Shown here one piece after another: positions 38,939-48,050 of a DNA stretch of 64,000 bases. The number at the start of each line of letters is the position of its first letter. Position 1 is the stretch's first letter. Origin of the DNA: Clostridioides sp. (lineage in GTDB: Bacteria > Bacillota > Clostridia > Peptostreptococcales > Peptostreptococcaceae); contig JAISJN010000018.1 in the NCBI GenBank assembly GCA_031261505.1, positions 1-64,000 of the forward strand, in the 5' to 3' direction. Made by a program: the position numbers and the translations under genes. The notes beneath the pieces were generated by a model that made no database searches, was not told the DNA's origin, and worked only from the letters and a program-made list of their open reading frames with translations.

Positions 38939-40921
38939 TTAATTAATCCATTCGACTAAGTTTACGTACTCATCTAAAATAGATTCATACTGCGCCATAG
39001 ATCCATATATACCTTGTGGATCCAATCTCATGTAGCGATTGTATTTTTCTATCCTGTCACACTCTCTTGCCCAACCGTAATGCTTAAGTCTGAGTGAGGA
39101 AGTGCAGCTTAAGAGTTTGTTTACATTGTATGGAAGTCTACCACAGTGTTGAGGGGTATTTTTAAACGCGTATTTAAATTCTTTTTGATATCGAACCAAA
39201 AATGGTCTATAGATCTTATGTGCACACCAAAGAGCGTCGTCCCTATAGTGGTTTTCATCCCAAAAATCGTATAATCTAAAGGTGTAGCAGTCAAAATATT
39301 CATTTATCATCAAATCGTGAATATATCGTTTGAATGAGTCCTCAAAAATCTCATCTGAATCTAAAAAAATCATCCATTCAGGATCTGTTTTAATTGTTTC
39401 AATCCATTGCTGTTTTCTTAAATTCGCTTCATTATGAAACTGAGATTTCTCATTCTTAATTATTTTTAGCGGTATCCCAGTTAAAATTTCCTCACATATA
39501 GCGATGGTGTCATCCACGCTGCCATCGTCAATTATAACGGCTTCGTCGATATACTCTCGTATTGATTCAAGCCCCATTCTTAAATAGCGACCAGCCTCGT
39601 TTTTAACCACCATCGATAAGGTCAATTTTGGTGATTCTCTAATATAACGAGTCATTGGAGGATTAAAAATAGGTTTTTTATCAAATTTTTCGTATTTACT
39701 GATCGAATAACAACCATTTTTGTCTTTGATTAATTCACATCGAGCTGGATTGATTTCAGTAAAACTCTCGAGCTTATCGCCATAGGAGCGCTTAAATCCC
39801 TTGGCTGAAATCTCAAAACTACAGCTTAAGATTCCGGTATCGTCCGTTGACAGATCAAAGGCTGAAATCTCAGACTTTCGGATTAATTTTTCTGAGATGA
39901 TTTCCTCAAACTGCGATTTAAACATATTAAGCTGTCTTTCAAATTCTTTAGGGGTGAAATTGTTTATAAAAGCAGATGTCTTAAGAGTTTGAAGATAGTC
40001 ATCTATCTGAATACCGTTCAAATCTTTATACGAATAATTTTCAAGCGGCAAAATTGATTCAGAGATGAGTTGTTTAAATTCAGAGATGAGTCGTTTAAAT
40101 TCTGAGTTAAACAAATCATCCTCTCTTATTTTAAAATCCGATTTAAATTCAGCGACACCATTTAAATCAGAATCTCTGTAAATATGATAGGCGGGGTAGT
40201 GGGTGTCTACGAATAAATCGAATCCCAAAACGGCAGCTCTTATACAGAAATGTCTGTCCTCTCCCCAAAATGAAACATTGTAGACCCTATCAAAGCTAAT
40301 ACCAGAATTTATCGCCTTTTTGCTTAAAAGCGTACAGGCGCCCAGACCTCCGACCTTGTATACGCCAGGAGTTCTGAGTTTGTTTAAAAATTCTTTTGAC
40401 TGTAGGTTGTAGTCTAAGGATTTCATACCGTCGTACATATTGTATTTATCTTGTACCCACACCTGTGGCATAGGTTCGGAGTTAGGACCCCACCTGGTCC
40501 AAAATATATTTGAGACGATGTCCTTATCATCGCGTCTAAGTTGTATTAAAGAGAGCGGTGCAACTAGGACATCAGAGTCTATAAAAAAAAGGTAGTCAAA
40601 GTCGTTTTTTCCAGCATATTTGATTATTGAATTTTTAAATTGAGTGATTTTATCTATTAAGGCATTATTCCAAAGATGTGTAGATTCGGTCTTTACATAT
40701 CTGCTGGAGATGTTGGAATTAACAATAGTTACATTTTCTTGGAAACCCTTGAATGTCTCGAGTAAATTAGAAGATTCGACATCGATATTATCATCTATAA
40801 AATAATAATGTATTTCAAAATTGTCTTTTTTTAACTCAGTAAGTGATAGCAGAAATTCACTCAATATCTCAGGTGTTTGGTGGATTGGGCTAGCTATTAA
40901 AATTTTATCTGATTTTTCCAC
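38939..40921 (-). CDS. Two-domain glycosyltransferase (fused)
   Basis: 660 residues. N-terminal GT-A-like domain (about 1-270): KILIASPIHQTPEIL, YYFIDDN, DxD in FFIDSDVLV, VGGLGACTLLSKKA and FWGEDRHFCIRAAVLGFDLFVDTH. A linker with a small duplication (SEFKRLISEFKQLISE) follows, then a GT2 domain (about 430-660): LSMVVKNEAGRYLRMGLES, IIDDGSVDDT, IFLDSDEIFEDSF, DALWCAHK. Likely builds a surface glycan in the cytoplasm. Upstream genes encode the same two domains as separate proteins. ATG preceded by AGGAGGATTT. Same operon as the epimerase. Confidence 0.85.
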   Translation of the reverse strand: MEKSDKILIASPIHQTPEILSEFLLSLTELKKDNFEIHYYFIDDNIDVESSNLLETFKGFQENVTIVNSNISSRYVKTESTHLWNNALIDKITQFKNSIIKYAGKNDFDYLFFIDSDVLVAPLSLIQLRRDDKDIVSNIFWTRWGPNSEPMPQVWVQDKYNMYDGMKSLDYNLQSKEFLNKLRTPGVYKVGGLGACTLLSKKAINSGISFDRVYNVSFWGEDRHFCIRAAVLGFDLFVDTHYPAYHIYRDSDLNGVAEFKSDFKIREDDLFNSEFKRLISEFKQLISESILPLENYSYKDLNGIQIDDYLQTLKTSAFINNFTPKEFERQLNMFKSQFEEIISEKLIRKSEISAFDLSTDDTGILSCSFEISAKGFKRSYGDKLESFTEINPARCELIKDKNGCYSISKYEKFDKKPIFNPPMTRYIRESPKLTLSMVVKNEAGRYLRMGLESIREYIDEAVIIDDGSVDDTIAICEEILTGIPLKIIKNEKSQFHNEANLRKQQWIETIKTDPEWMIFLDSDEIFEDSFKRYIHDLMINEYFDCYTFRLYDFWDENHYRDDALWCAHKIYRPFLVRYQKEFKYAFKNTPQHCGRLPYNVNKLLSCTSSLRLKHYGWARECDRIEKYNRYMRLDPQGIYGSMAQYESILDEYVNLVEWIN

Positions 40922-40945
40922 ATAAATCCTCCTTCTACTTCTGTT

Positions 40946-41043
40946 AAATTACGACTCCGTGATGGTGTCCCAGCACTGAAATGAGAATTATGCCCAGAAT
41001 CTAGATATTGACCTAATTCTCAAGTTACTTTACTCAAGTTATT
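40946..41043 (+). repeat. DPE copy J, diverged
   Basis: AAATTACGACTCCGTG, CAGCACTGAAATGAGAATTATGCCC, weak hairpin, CTCAAGTTAC, then a repeated CTCAAGTTATT. Lies 25 bases before the fused glycosyltransferase start. Confidence 0.75.
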
Positions 41044-42192
41044 TTACTCACTCCACTCCACCAAGTTGATGTTTTTATCCATAATAGATATATACTGCTT
41101 TAGTGAATTATAGATGCCGAGTGGATCCATTTTCATATAACGCTCATATTTCTGTATCCTATCTTCTTCCTTTGCCCAACCGAAATGTTTAAGCCTAAGT
41201 TGGGAAGAAGCTGTGCATAATGCATTTGAATTAATTGGAAGCCTGGGACAATGGTGGGCTGTGTTATCAAACTTATAATCGAAATCAGGCTGATATCTAA
41301 GCATGAATAATTTATAGTATTGATGAGCACACCAAAGGGCATCATCACGATAGTGATTTTCATCCCAGAAGTCGTATAATCTAAATCCATATCCGTCGAC
41401 TAGGTCATTGCTCATCAAGTAGTAGACCTCATCTTCGAAGGATTTTTCGAAAATCTCATCTGAATCTAAAAACAATATCCAATCAGGGTCGGTAGCAACT
41501 ACCTCATTCCACTGTTTCTCTCTCAAATTGACCTCGCTTGTCGAAAAATCTGAACCAGAGTTTTTGACTATTTTAAGTGGAATATCGGCCAATACCTCTT
41601 CGCATATGGCAACCGTGTCATCTGTGCTCCCGTCATCGATTATGACTGCATTATCTATATAATCGCGAGCAGATTCGAGAACAGGTCTCAAATACCTATC
41701 AGCCTCGTTTTTAACTACCATGGACAGGCTGAGCCTAGGTATCTCTCGGATATATCTAGCCATAGGGAGTGGTGACAAAGGCTTTTCATCTATTTTCTCG
41801 TATTCAGATATCTTGTAATCTCCATTTTCTAATTTAGTTAGCTTGCATCTGGCAACCTTGATTTCATGGAAACTTTTTAACTTATCTTCGCCGAACTTCG
41901 AAAATCCATCGCTTAAGATGTCGAAATTGCAGTCGACAGAGGAGTCATCATCTTCAAAAACATCAAAAGAAGTAACTTCAGATTTGTAGATAATCTTCTC
42001 AGCTATTATTTCGGTCCATTTATCCTTAAATATTTCCAACTGCCTACAGGCTTCATCAGAGGTGAAATTTTTTAAAAAATCAATGTGAGCAAATTTTTTT
42101 ATATACGCATCTCTATCAAGTCCCGACAGCTCTCTATATGAATAGTTCTCAAGCGGCAAAATAGACTTGCAAATTAGATCTCTAAAGTTCAT
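41044..42192 (-). CDS. GT2 glycosyltransferase, C-terminal half of a split paralogue
   Basis: 382 residues from ATG 42192 (AAGGAG 9 bases upstream); the longer in-frame start at 42297 reads through non-homologous sequence. It matches the fused protein from its ESILPLENYSY region onward: CKSILPLENYSYRELSG, LSMVVKNEADRYLRPVLES, IIDDGSTDDTVAICEE, ILFLDSDEIFEKSF, DALWCAHQYYK. It adds a sugar to a surface glycan; acceptor unknown. It follows the gene for the N-terminal half after about 107 bases. Confidence 0.85.
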   Translation of the reverse strand: MNFRDLICKSILPLENYSYRELSGLDRDAYIKKFAHIDFLKNFTSDEACRQLEIFKDKWTEIIAEKIIYKSEVTSFDVFEDDDSSVDCNFDILSDGFSKFGEDKLKSFHEIKVARCKLTKLENGDYKISEYEKIDEKPLSPLPMARYIREIPRLSLSMVVKNEADRYLRPVLESARDYIDNAVIIDDGSTDDTVAICEEVLADIPLKIVKNSGSDFSTSEVNLREKQWNEVVATDPDWILFLDSDEIFEKSFEDEVYYLMSNDLVDGYGFRLYDFWDENHYRDDALWCAHQYYKLFMLRYQPDFDYKFDNTAHHCPRLPINSNALCTASSQLRLKHFGWAKEEDRIQKYERYMKMDPLGIYNSLKQYISIMDKNINLVEWSE

Positions 42193-42299
42193 GCGAAACA
42201 TCTCCTTATTTGTATTCAACATGCTTGTTAAATTATAGCAATTAATAACGTGAGATAGAGGGATAATAAATCTCTCAAATCCACAATAAAAAACCAATC

Positions 42300-43100
42300 C
42301 TAAAAGCTTTTCTTGTAGCTGTTTAGTCCCTCTAAATCAGAGTCTCTGTATATATGGTAAGCTGGATTATGGGTATCGACAAACAGCTCAAGCCCTAAAG
42401 CCTCAGCCCTGATACAGAAATGTCTGTCCTCTCCCCAGAATGATATATTCTTTATCTTGCTGAAATTTACGCCCTTTTTGAGAGCGTGCTTACTGATTAG
42501 GGTACAGGCACCTAGGCCTCCAACCCTGTACACACCTGGAACTCTCATTTGATTTAAAAAATCAGCAATCTGTTCGCTACTGTCTATAGAATTTCCATTC
42601 GTATACATATTGTACTGGTCCTGTAGCCAAACCTGTGGCAATTCAATACTGTCGGCATTCCACCTAGTCCAGAATACACAAGAGACGATATCCTTATCAT
42701 CAGACCTGAGCTGAGTAAGCGTTGAAGGGTGGAGGTATAGGTCAGAATCTACAAATAATATGTAGTCGAATTCATTTTCCTTTGCGTATTCTATTATATG
42801 ATTTTTAAACTCAGTGATCCTATCGATTAATCCATAAGTCCAGATATGGGTAAAATCGTCTTGCTCAACAGTTTCAATCTGATCTGAATTATCGGACTTA
42901 ACTAAGATTACATTTTTTTCTTCTTCCTTGAAAGACTTTAAGATTGCTGAGGATTCTTCTTCTACATTATCGTCTACAAAATAATAAGAGACCTCGTATT
43001 TACTCTTTGTCAGTCCTTTAAGAGAATCCAAATATTCAGTGATTATCTCTGGTTTATCCTTTATTGTACCTGCGATTAAAATTTTCTCTTTAATATCCAT
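42300..43100 (-). CDS. GT-A-like glycosyltransferase, N-terminal half of a split paralogue
   Basis: 266 residues. Collinear with residues 1-270 of the fused protein: KILIAGTIKDKPEII, YYFVDDN, DxD in ILFVDSDLYL, CVFWTRW, VGGLGACTLISKHA, FWGEDRHFCIRAEALGLELFVDTHNPAYHIYRDSDLEG. Stops at YKKSF just where the fused protein enters its linker. ATG has AGGAGGTTA upstream. First gene of the glycan operon. Confidence 0.83.
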   Translation of the reverse strand: MDIKEKILIAGTIKDKPEIITEYLDSLKGLTKSKYEVSYYFVDDNVEEESSAILKSFKEEEKNVILVKSDNSDQIETVEQDDFTHIWTYGLIDRITEFKNHIIEYAKENEFDYILFVDSDLYLHPSTLTQLRSDDKDIVSCVFWTRWNADSIELPQVWLQDQYNMYTNGNSIDSSEQIADFLNQMRVPGVYRVGGLGACTLISKHALKKGVNFSKIKNISFWGEDRHFCIRAEALGLELFVDTHNPAYHIYRDSDLEGLNSYKKSF

Positions 43101-43189
43101 AGTTAACCTCCTAAAAAGTATCTTATTTACTTATCTGTATATACTTATTCCAATAAAAACGAATTTAGACTTTGAATAGCCTTGTAAAT

Positions 43190-43246
43190 AATTTGAGATT
43201 TATGCCCGCCATCTATAGAGGTGGGGGACATAAATCTCAAGTTATA
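43190..43246 (+). repeat. DPE copy K, second-hairpin half only
   Basis: TTTGAGATTTATGCCCGCC, ATCTATAGAGGTGGGGGACATAAATCTCAAGTTATA. The first hairpin is absent. Confidence 0.85.
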
Positions 43247-43321
43247 TTTTGAATATTTGTATACATTTTTTATTTAAATATCAAATGAATTTAAGCATAT
43301 TTTAAAAAACATGTAAAAGAT

Positions 43322-43361
43322 AAATCCGAATATTCATAAATAAGAACAAAACACGAACATT
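43322..43361 (+). promoter_or_regulatory. Candidate PurR boxes upstream of purE
   Basis: AAATCCGAATATT (43322-43334) differs at one position from the Gram-positive PurBox AWWWCCGAACWWT. AAACACGAACATT (43349-43361) differs at two. They lie just upstream of the purE promoter. Similarity only. Confidence 0.35.
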
Positions 43362-43405
43362 TAATCTCGAAAAATAAAAAATGTACATTAAAAATGAAAA
43401 ATAAC

Positions 43406-43434
43406 TTGAATAAATATGTATATTATTATAAAAT
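43406..43434 (+). promoter_or_regulatory. purE operon promoter
   Basis: TTGAAT (43406-43411), 17 bases, TAAAAT (43429-43434). Confidence 0.5.
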
Positions 43435-43523
43435 TAGAGTATATAATTCGTACATTATAGAATAATAATTTGTTTTCGAAGACTAAAGAGAAAATGTTTT
43501 TACAGAAAGGCATGGTGAATTAC

Positions 43524-44000
43524 GTGAAAGTAGCAGTAGTAATGGGTTCAAAATCGGATTACCCGAAATTGGAAGATGGGATCAAACTCTTAGAAAGATA
43601 TGGAATAGAAGTAGTAGTAAGAGCGTTATCAGCCCACAGAACACCACATGAACTTACAGCATTTTTAGAAGAAATAGAGGGAACAGTTGATGTGATAATT
43701 GCAGCAGCTGGAAAGGCAGCACATTTACCAGGAGTGATAGCGAGTCAGACCCTGATTCCAGTAATAGGATTGCCGATAAAATCTTCTACGATGGATGGAC
43801 TAGATTCACTTTTATCAATAGTACAAATGCCAAAGGGAATACCGGTAGCAACTGTAACGATTGACCTAGGCTTAAACGCAGCACTTTTAGCCATGCAGAT
43901 AATGACGCTAAAGTATCCTGAGCTGATAGAAGATTTAAAGGCATACAGGAAAGAAATGGCAGACAAGGTTTTGGAAGATGACAGAAGCTTGAGGAAATAG
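43524..44000 (+). CDS. purE: N5-carboxyaminoimidazole ribonucleotide mutase
   Basis: 158 residues from GTG 43524, where KVAVVMGSKSDYPKL begins as in the family and GGTGA lies 6 bases upstream; ATG 43512 is an alternative. GSKSD, SAHRTPHEL and AAGKAAHLPGVIAS hold the active site. SAHRTP is usual for the class I form that acts after PurK, but no purK is in the window, so it is elsewhere or PurE acts with bicarbonate. First gene of the purine operon. Confidence 0.97.
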   Translation: MKVAVVMGSKSDYPKLEDGIKLLERYGIEVVVRALSAHRTPHELTAFLEEIEGTVDVIIAAAGKAAHLPGVIASQTLIPVIGLPIKSSTMDGLDSLLSIVQMPKGIPVATVTIDLGLNAALLAMQIMTLKYPELIEDLKAYRKEMADKVLEDDRSLRK

Positions 44001-44048
44001 ATTGATACACAAAGAAAAATACTATTTTAAATACTGGAGGATATGCAG

Positions 44049-44759
44049 ATGTTAAAAGAAGAAAACTTACTATATGAGGGAAAAGCAAAAAGAGTATATA
44101 AGACAGATAATGAAAATGAATACGTTGTTTATTATAAGGACGATGCAACAGCTTTCAATGGTGAAAAGAAGGAATCAATAGATTCGAAGGGAATACTTAA
44201 TAATAAAATATCTACAATAATATTCGAGATGCTTAACGAAAACGGTATAGATACACATTTCGTTAAAAATCTTTCAGAGAGGGAACAACTTGTAAAAAAG
44301 GTCACAATACTACCTCTCGAAGTAATAGTAAGAAATATAACAGCTGGTTCATTCTGTAAGAGATACGGAATAGAAGAAGGAATAGTATTAGACGAGCCAA
44401 TATTTGAATTTAGTTATAAAGACGACGACCTCGGCGACCCTATGTTAAACGACGACCATGCATTTGCGATGAAGTTGGCGACTAGAGAAGAATTAAAATT
44501 CTTAAGAGAAGAAACTCTTAAGATAAACGATTTATTAAAGGATTTCTTCCTTAAATTAAATCTTAAGTTAGTTGACTTTAAAATAGAGTTCGGAAAAGAT
44601 TCACAAGGAAAGATAATCTTAGCAGATGAAATATCACCTGATACTTGTAGATTATGGGATGTTGATACAAACGAGAAACTAGATAAAGATAGATTCAGAA
44701 GAAATCTTGGAGGCTTAGTGGAAAGTTATACAGAAGTTCTTTCAAGAATGAATAAATAG
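44049..44759 (+). CDS. purC: SAICAR synthase
   Basis: 236 residues from ATG 44049 (GGAGG 8 bases upstream; ATG 44043 is too close to it). Joins CAIR and aspartate using ATP. LLYEGKAKRVY, LPLEVIVRNITAGSFCKR and LADEISPDTCRLWD are signatures. Confidence 0.98.
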   Translation: MLKEENLLYEGKAKRVYKTDNENEYVVYYKDDATAFNGEKKESIDSKGILNNKISTIIFEMLNENGIDTHFVKNLSEREQLVKKVTILPLEVIVRNITAGSFCKRYGIEEGIVLDEPIFEFSYKDDDLGDPMLNDDHAFAMKLATREELKFLREETLKINDLLKDFFLKLNLKLVDFKIEFGKDSQGKIILADEISPDTCRLWDVDTNEKLDKDRFRRNLGGLVESYTEVLSRMNK

Positions 44760-44771
44760 GAGGCACAAACT

Positions 44772-46133
44772 ATGTGTGGTATCATCGGAATGTTCTCGAA
44801 TAAAAACATAGCAAAAGATCTATATTATGGGTTGTACTCGATACAACACAGGGGTCAGGAAAGCTGCGGGTTGGCTGTTGCTGACGATAATGAAAACAAA
44901 ATTAAATATATACGAGAAATGGGATTAGTCGGTGATGTTTTTAAAGAGAAACAAATCGACTATCTAAACGGAAGTAAGGGAATAGGACATGTTCGTTATT
45001 CGACAGCAGGCGGAAGTATAATAGAAAACTGCCAACCGTTTGTCGGAACACTTAGAAAGAGAAATCTTGCGGTTGCCCACAATGGAAACTTAGTAAACGC
45101 ACAGGTGTTAAAGGATATGTTGGAAGAAGACGGATATATGTTTCAGACTAATTCAGATACAGAGGTAATCCTCTATATACTGGCTAGATACTATAAAGGA
45201 GATATAGTTGAAAGCTTGAAACTCACTATGGACTATATCAAGGGCGCTTATGCTCTAGTCATCCTTTGCGACGACGCATTGGTTGCAGCTAGGGATCCAC
45301 ATGGATTCAGGCCGCTCATAATGGGAAAAAGAGGAGATGAGTATATCTTCGCCTCTGAAAACTGCGCTATAGACATACTCGGTGGAGAAGTCATAAGAGA
45401 TGTAGAGCCAGGAGAGATAATAGTAGTAAAAGACGGAAGTGTCGAGTCTTTTAACTACTCTCAAAACTACAAACCAGTTAAAAAGAGCTGTATATTTGAG
45501 CATGTCTACTTCGCTAGAAACGATGCGACTATAGACGGTGTCAACGCGTACGATTTTAGAATAAGATGTGGAGAAAAACTTGCAGAAAACGACGAGGTAG
45601 ACATAGATTTAGTAGTGCCTGTACCAGATTCGGGTTGGCCGGGAGCATTGGGATACGCAAATGCTGCTGGTATGAGGGTGAGTGAAGCCTTGGTCAAAAA
45701 CAGATATGTAGGCAGGACCTTCATAAAACCGACTCAGGAAGAAAGAGAAATAGGGGTTAAGATAAAATTAAACCCACTTAAGAGGCTCATAAAGGATAAA
45801 TCAATAGTTCTGGTAGACGACTCGATAGTCAGGGGTACAACTTCTAGACAGTTGGTGAAATCATTGAGAGAAGCTGGTGCTAGGGAGATACATCTAAGAA
45901 TCACCTCTCCACCAGTTGCATATTCATGTTTTTACGGAATAGATACTCCTAACAGAGCAAATTTGATTGCATCGAACCACACAGTTGAAGAGATGAGAGA
46001 CTACATCGGTTGCGATACGCTTAAGTTTATAGATATAAACGATATGTTGGACGTAGCTGGAAGCCATACGAATTTCTGTAAAGCTTGTTTTGACGGAGAC
46101 TACGCAGTCAAAATTCACGATATAGAAGGATAA
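44772..46133 (+). CDS. purF: Amidophosphoribosyltransferase
   Basis: 453 residues; first committed step, PRPP plus glutamine to phosphoribosylamine. Nucleophile Cys2 in MCGIIGMF, so no propeptide has to be removed. PRPP motif SIVLVDDSIVRGTT. Cys in KKSCIFEHVYF, YIGCDTLKF and NFCKACFDG match the ligands of the [4Fe-4S] cluster in the Bacillus-type enzyme. AGGAGG upstream. Confidence 0.98.
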   Translation: MCGIIGMFSNKNIAKDLYYGLYSIQHRGQESCGLAVADDNENKIKYIREMGLVGDVFKEKQIDYLNGSKGIGHVRYSTAGGSIIENCQPFVGTLRKRNLAVAHNGNLVNAQVLKDMLEEDGYMFQTNSDTEVILYILARYYKGDIVESLKLTMDYIKGAYALVILCDDALVAARDPHGFRPLIMGKRGDEYIFASENCAIDILGGEVIRDVEPGEIIVVKDGSVESFNYSQNYKPVKKSCIFEHVYFARNDATIDGVNAYDFRIRCGEKLAENDEVDIDLVVPVPDSGWPGALGYANAAGMRVSEALVKNRYVGRTFIKPTQEEREIGVKIKLNPLKRLIKDKSIVLVDDSIVRGTTSRQLVKSLREAGAREIHLRITSPPVAYSCFYGIDTPNRANLIASNHTVEEMRDYIGCDTLKFIDINDMLDVAGSHTNFCKACFDGDYAVKIHDIEG

Positions 46134-46144
46134 CGAAGATAGAT

Positions 46145-46230
46145 AGAAGTATATAATAGCGCGGCTATAGCAGATAACTAAGACGAGAGAGTATAATAGT
46201 GTTACTATAGTGGATAACTAAGGTATATAA
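46145..46230 (+). repeat. Imperfect tandem duplication between purF and purM
   Basis: Two units of about 42 bases share ATAATAG, CTATAG and GATAACTAAG at matching positions. No gene; probably non-functional. Confidence 0.5.
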
Positions 46231-46293
46231 GTAAATCACGGTGTATATAGAAGTTAATGGATTTAAAATAAAATTTTTGGAGGATTAAACTGA

Positions 46294-47370
46294 ATGTTAA
46301 CATATAAGCAGTCAGGTGTAGATATAGACGAAGGAAATAGAACAGTAGGCCTTATTAAAGGGCTTATAAAAGGAACTTACGATAGAAATGTAATAGGAGA
46401 CCTCGGAAATTTCAGCGGTCTTTACAGTCTCCAAGACTTTGTGCTCATGAAAGAACCAGTGCTACTTGCATCGACAGACGGAGTTGGAACAAAGCTTAAA
46501 ATAGCTCAGATGCTCGGCAAACACGATACAGTAGGTATAGACTTGGTAGCGATGTGCGTCAATGACTTAATCTGTCAGGGAGCAAAACCACTATTCTTCC
46601 TAGACTATATTGCACTTGGAAAGTTAATAGCCGAAGATATAGAAGAGGTAGTAGGTGGTATAACTGACGGATGCCTGATGTCGGGAGCTTCTCTTATCGG
46701 AGGAGAAACAGCTGAGATGCCTGGAATGTACGGGAAAGGCGATTACGATTTAGCAGGATTTTCAGTTGGAATAGCAGACAAAGAAAATATAGTATCTGGT
46801 AGTGACGTAAAAGAAGGCGATCTTCTAGTGGGTATATCTTCAAGCGGAATCCACAGCAACGGATTTTCTTTCATAAGAAAGATATTCCTAGAAACTTACG
46901 ACTACAAACTAGAAGGATATATAGACGAATTAGGTATGACTTTGGGGGATGCACTTTTAACTCCCACAAAGATATATGTAAAACTAGTCCTAGAGTTATT
47001 ACAAAAAAGAAATATAAAAGCCATAGCCCATATAACTGGCGGTGGTGTGATAGAAAATATTGTAAGGGTAATTCCTGATGGATTGGGTCTAGATATAAAC
47101 AAGGACTCTTGGGAAAAACCAGCCATATTTAAAATGATAGAAGGATTTAACGCAGTTGACGAAAGGGAACTCCACAAGAGTTTCAACATGGGTATAGGAC
47201 TTGTGCTAGTAGTAGATAAGGACGAAGCCAAAAGGGTAGTCGATTTCGTAAATAAAAGAGAAAACGACAACATAAACTATGTTGAAGATAAGTATAAAAA
47301 GTTATATGAAGACAGGGCCTACATCATAGGTGAGGTAACCGCTGAACACGAAGGTGTAGAACTTCGTTAA
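46294..47370 (+). CDS. purM: Phosphoribosylaminoimidazole synthetase (AIR synthase)
   Basis: 358 residues. Makes AIR, which also feeds ThiC in thiamine synthesis. YKQSGVDIDEGN, STDGVGTKLKIA, GGETAEMPGMY, SSSGIHSNGFS and AHITGGGVIENIVRV are conserved. A short loop (about 320-335) makes it slightly long. GGAGG upstream. Confidence 0.98.
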   Translation: MLTYKQSGVDIDEGNRTVGLIKGLIKGTYDRNVIGDLGNFSGLYSLQDFVLMKEPVLLASTDGVGTKLKIAQMLGKHDTVGIDLVAMCVNDLICQGAKPLFFLDYIALGKLIAEDIEEVVGGITDGCLMSGASLIGGETAEMPGMYGKGDYDLAGFSVGIADKENIVSGSDVKEGDLLVGISSSGIHSNGFSFIRKIFLETYDYKLEGYIDELGMTLGDALLTPTKIYVKLVLELLQKRNIKAIAHITGGGVIENIVRVIPDGLGLDINKDSWEKPAIFKMIEGFNAVDERELHKSFNMGIGLVLVVDKDEAKRVVDFVNKRENDNINYVEDKYKKLYEDRAYIIGEVTAEHEGVELR

Positions 47371-47456
47371 TCGCTCGCGTAAAAGATGAGCGATCGAATG
47401 CTGAGCTCAAGTAGTAGTTTTCGGTTATTAACTAGCGAAGGTGAGGTGCTGAGTAG

Positions 47457-48050
47457 TTGAAAAATATCGGTGTTTTAGTATCTGGTGGAGGAACTAATCT
47501 ACAATCCATAATAGATGCTACCAAAGCAAAAACGATAGACGGTGAAGTAAAGGTAGTGATTTCAAACAAAGATGGAGTTTACGGACTCGAGAGAGCTAAA
47601 AACTCTGGTATAGAAGCAATATACGAGACAGATGAGGATAGGGTTATAGAGATCCTAAAAGATAGAAATATAGATTTAGTAGTACTTGCGGGATATCTAA
47701 AGATTATAAGTCCAAAGTTTGTAAATGAATACAGAAATAAAATGATCAATATACATCCTTCATTGATTCCTGCATTCTGTGGCAAGGGATTTTACGGTCA
47801 GAAAGTACATCAAGGAGTACTGGACTACGGTGCAAAAGTCACTGGAGCAACAGTTCACTTCATCGACGAGGGAGCTGATACAGGGCCGATCATCATACAA
47901 AAGGCAGTAGAAGTAAAAGACGATGACGACGCCAAAGAACTCGGAGCGAGGGTGCTTGTGGTAGAGCATGAAATCTTGGTAGAGGGCGTAAAATTATTCT
48001 GTGAAAATAAATTGAAAGTTGAAGGTAGGAGGGTATCGATAAATGAGTAA
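47457..48050 (+). CDS. purN: Phosphoribosylglycinamide formyltransferase (folate-dependent)
   Basis: 197 residues from TTG 47457 (GAGGTG 8 bases upstream). N-terminal NIGVLVSGGGTNLQSIID, catalytic Asn-His in MINIHPSLIPAF and Asp in ATVHFIDEGADTGPII. Overlaps purH by 8 bases, so coupled. Confidence 0.97.
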   Translation: MKNIGVLVSGGGTNLQSIIDATKAKTIDGEVKVVISNKDGVYGLERAKNSGIEAIYETDEDRVIEILKDRNIDLVVLAGYLKIISPKFVNEYRNKMINIHPSLIPAFCGKGFYGQKVHQGVLDYGAKVTGATVHFIDEGADTGPIIIQKAVEVKDDDDAKELGARVLVVEHEILVEGVKLFCENKLKVEGRRVSINE

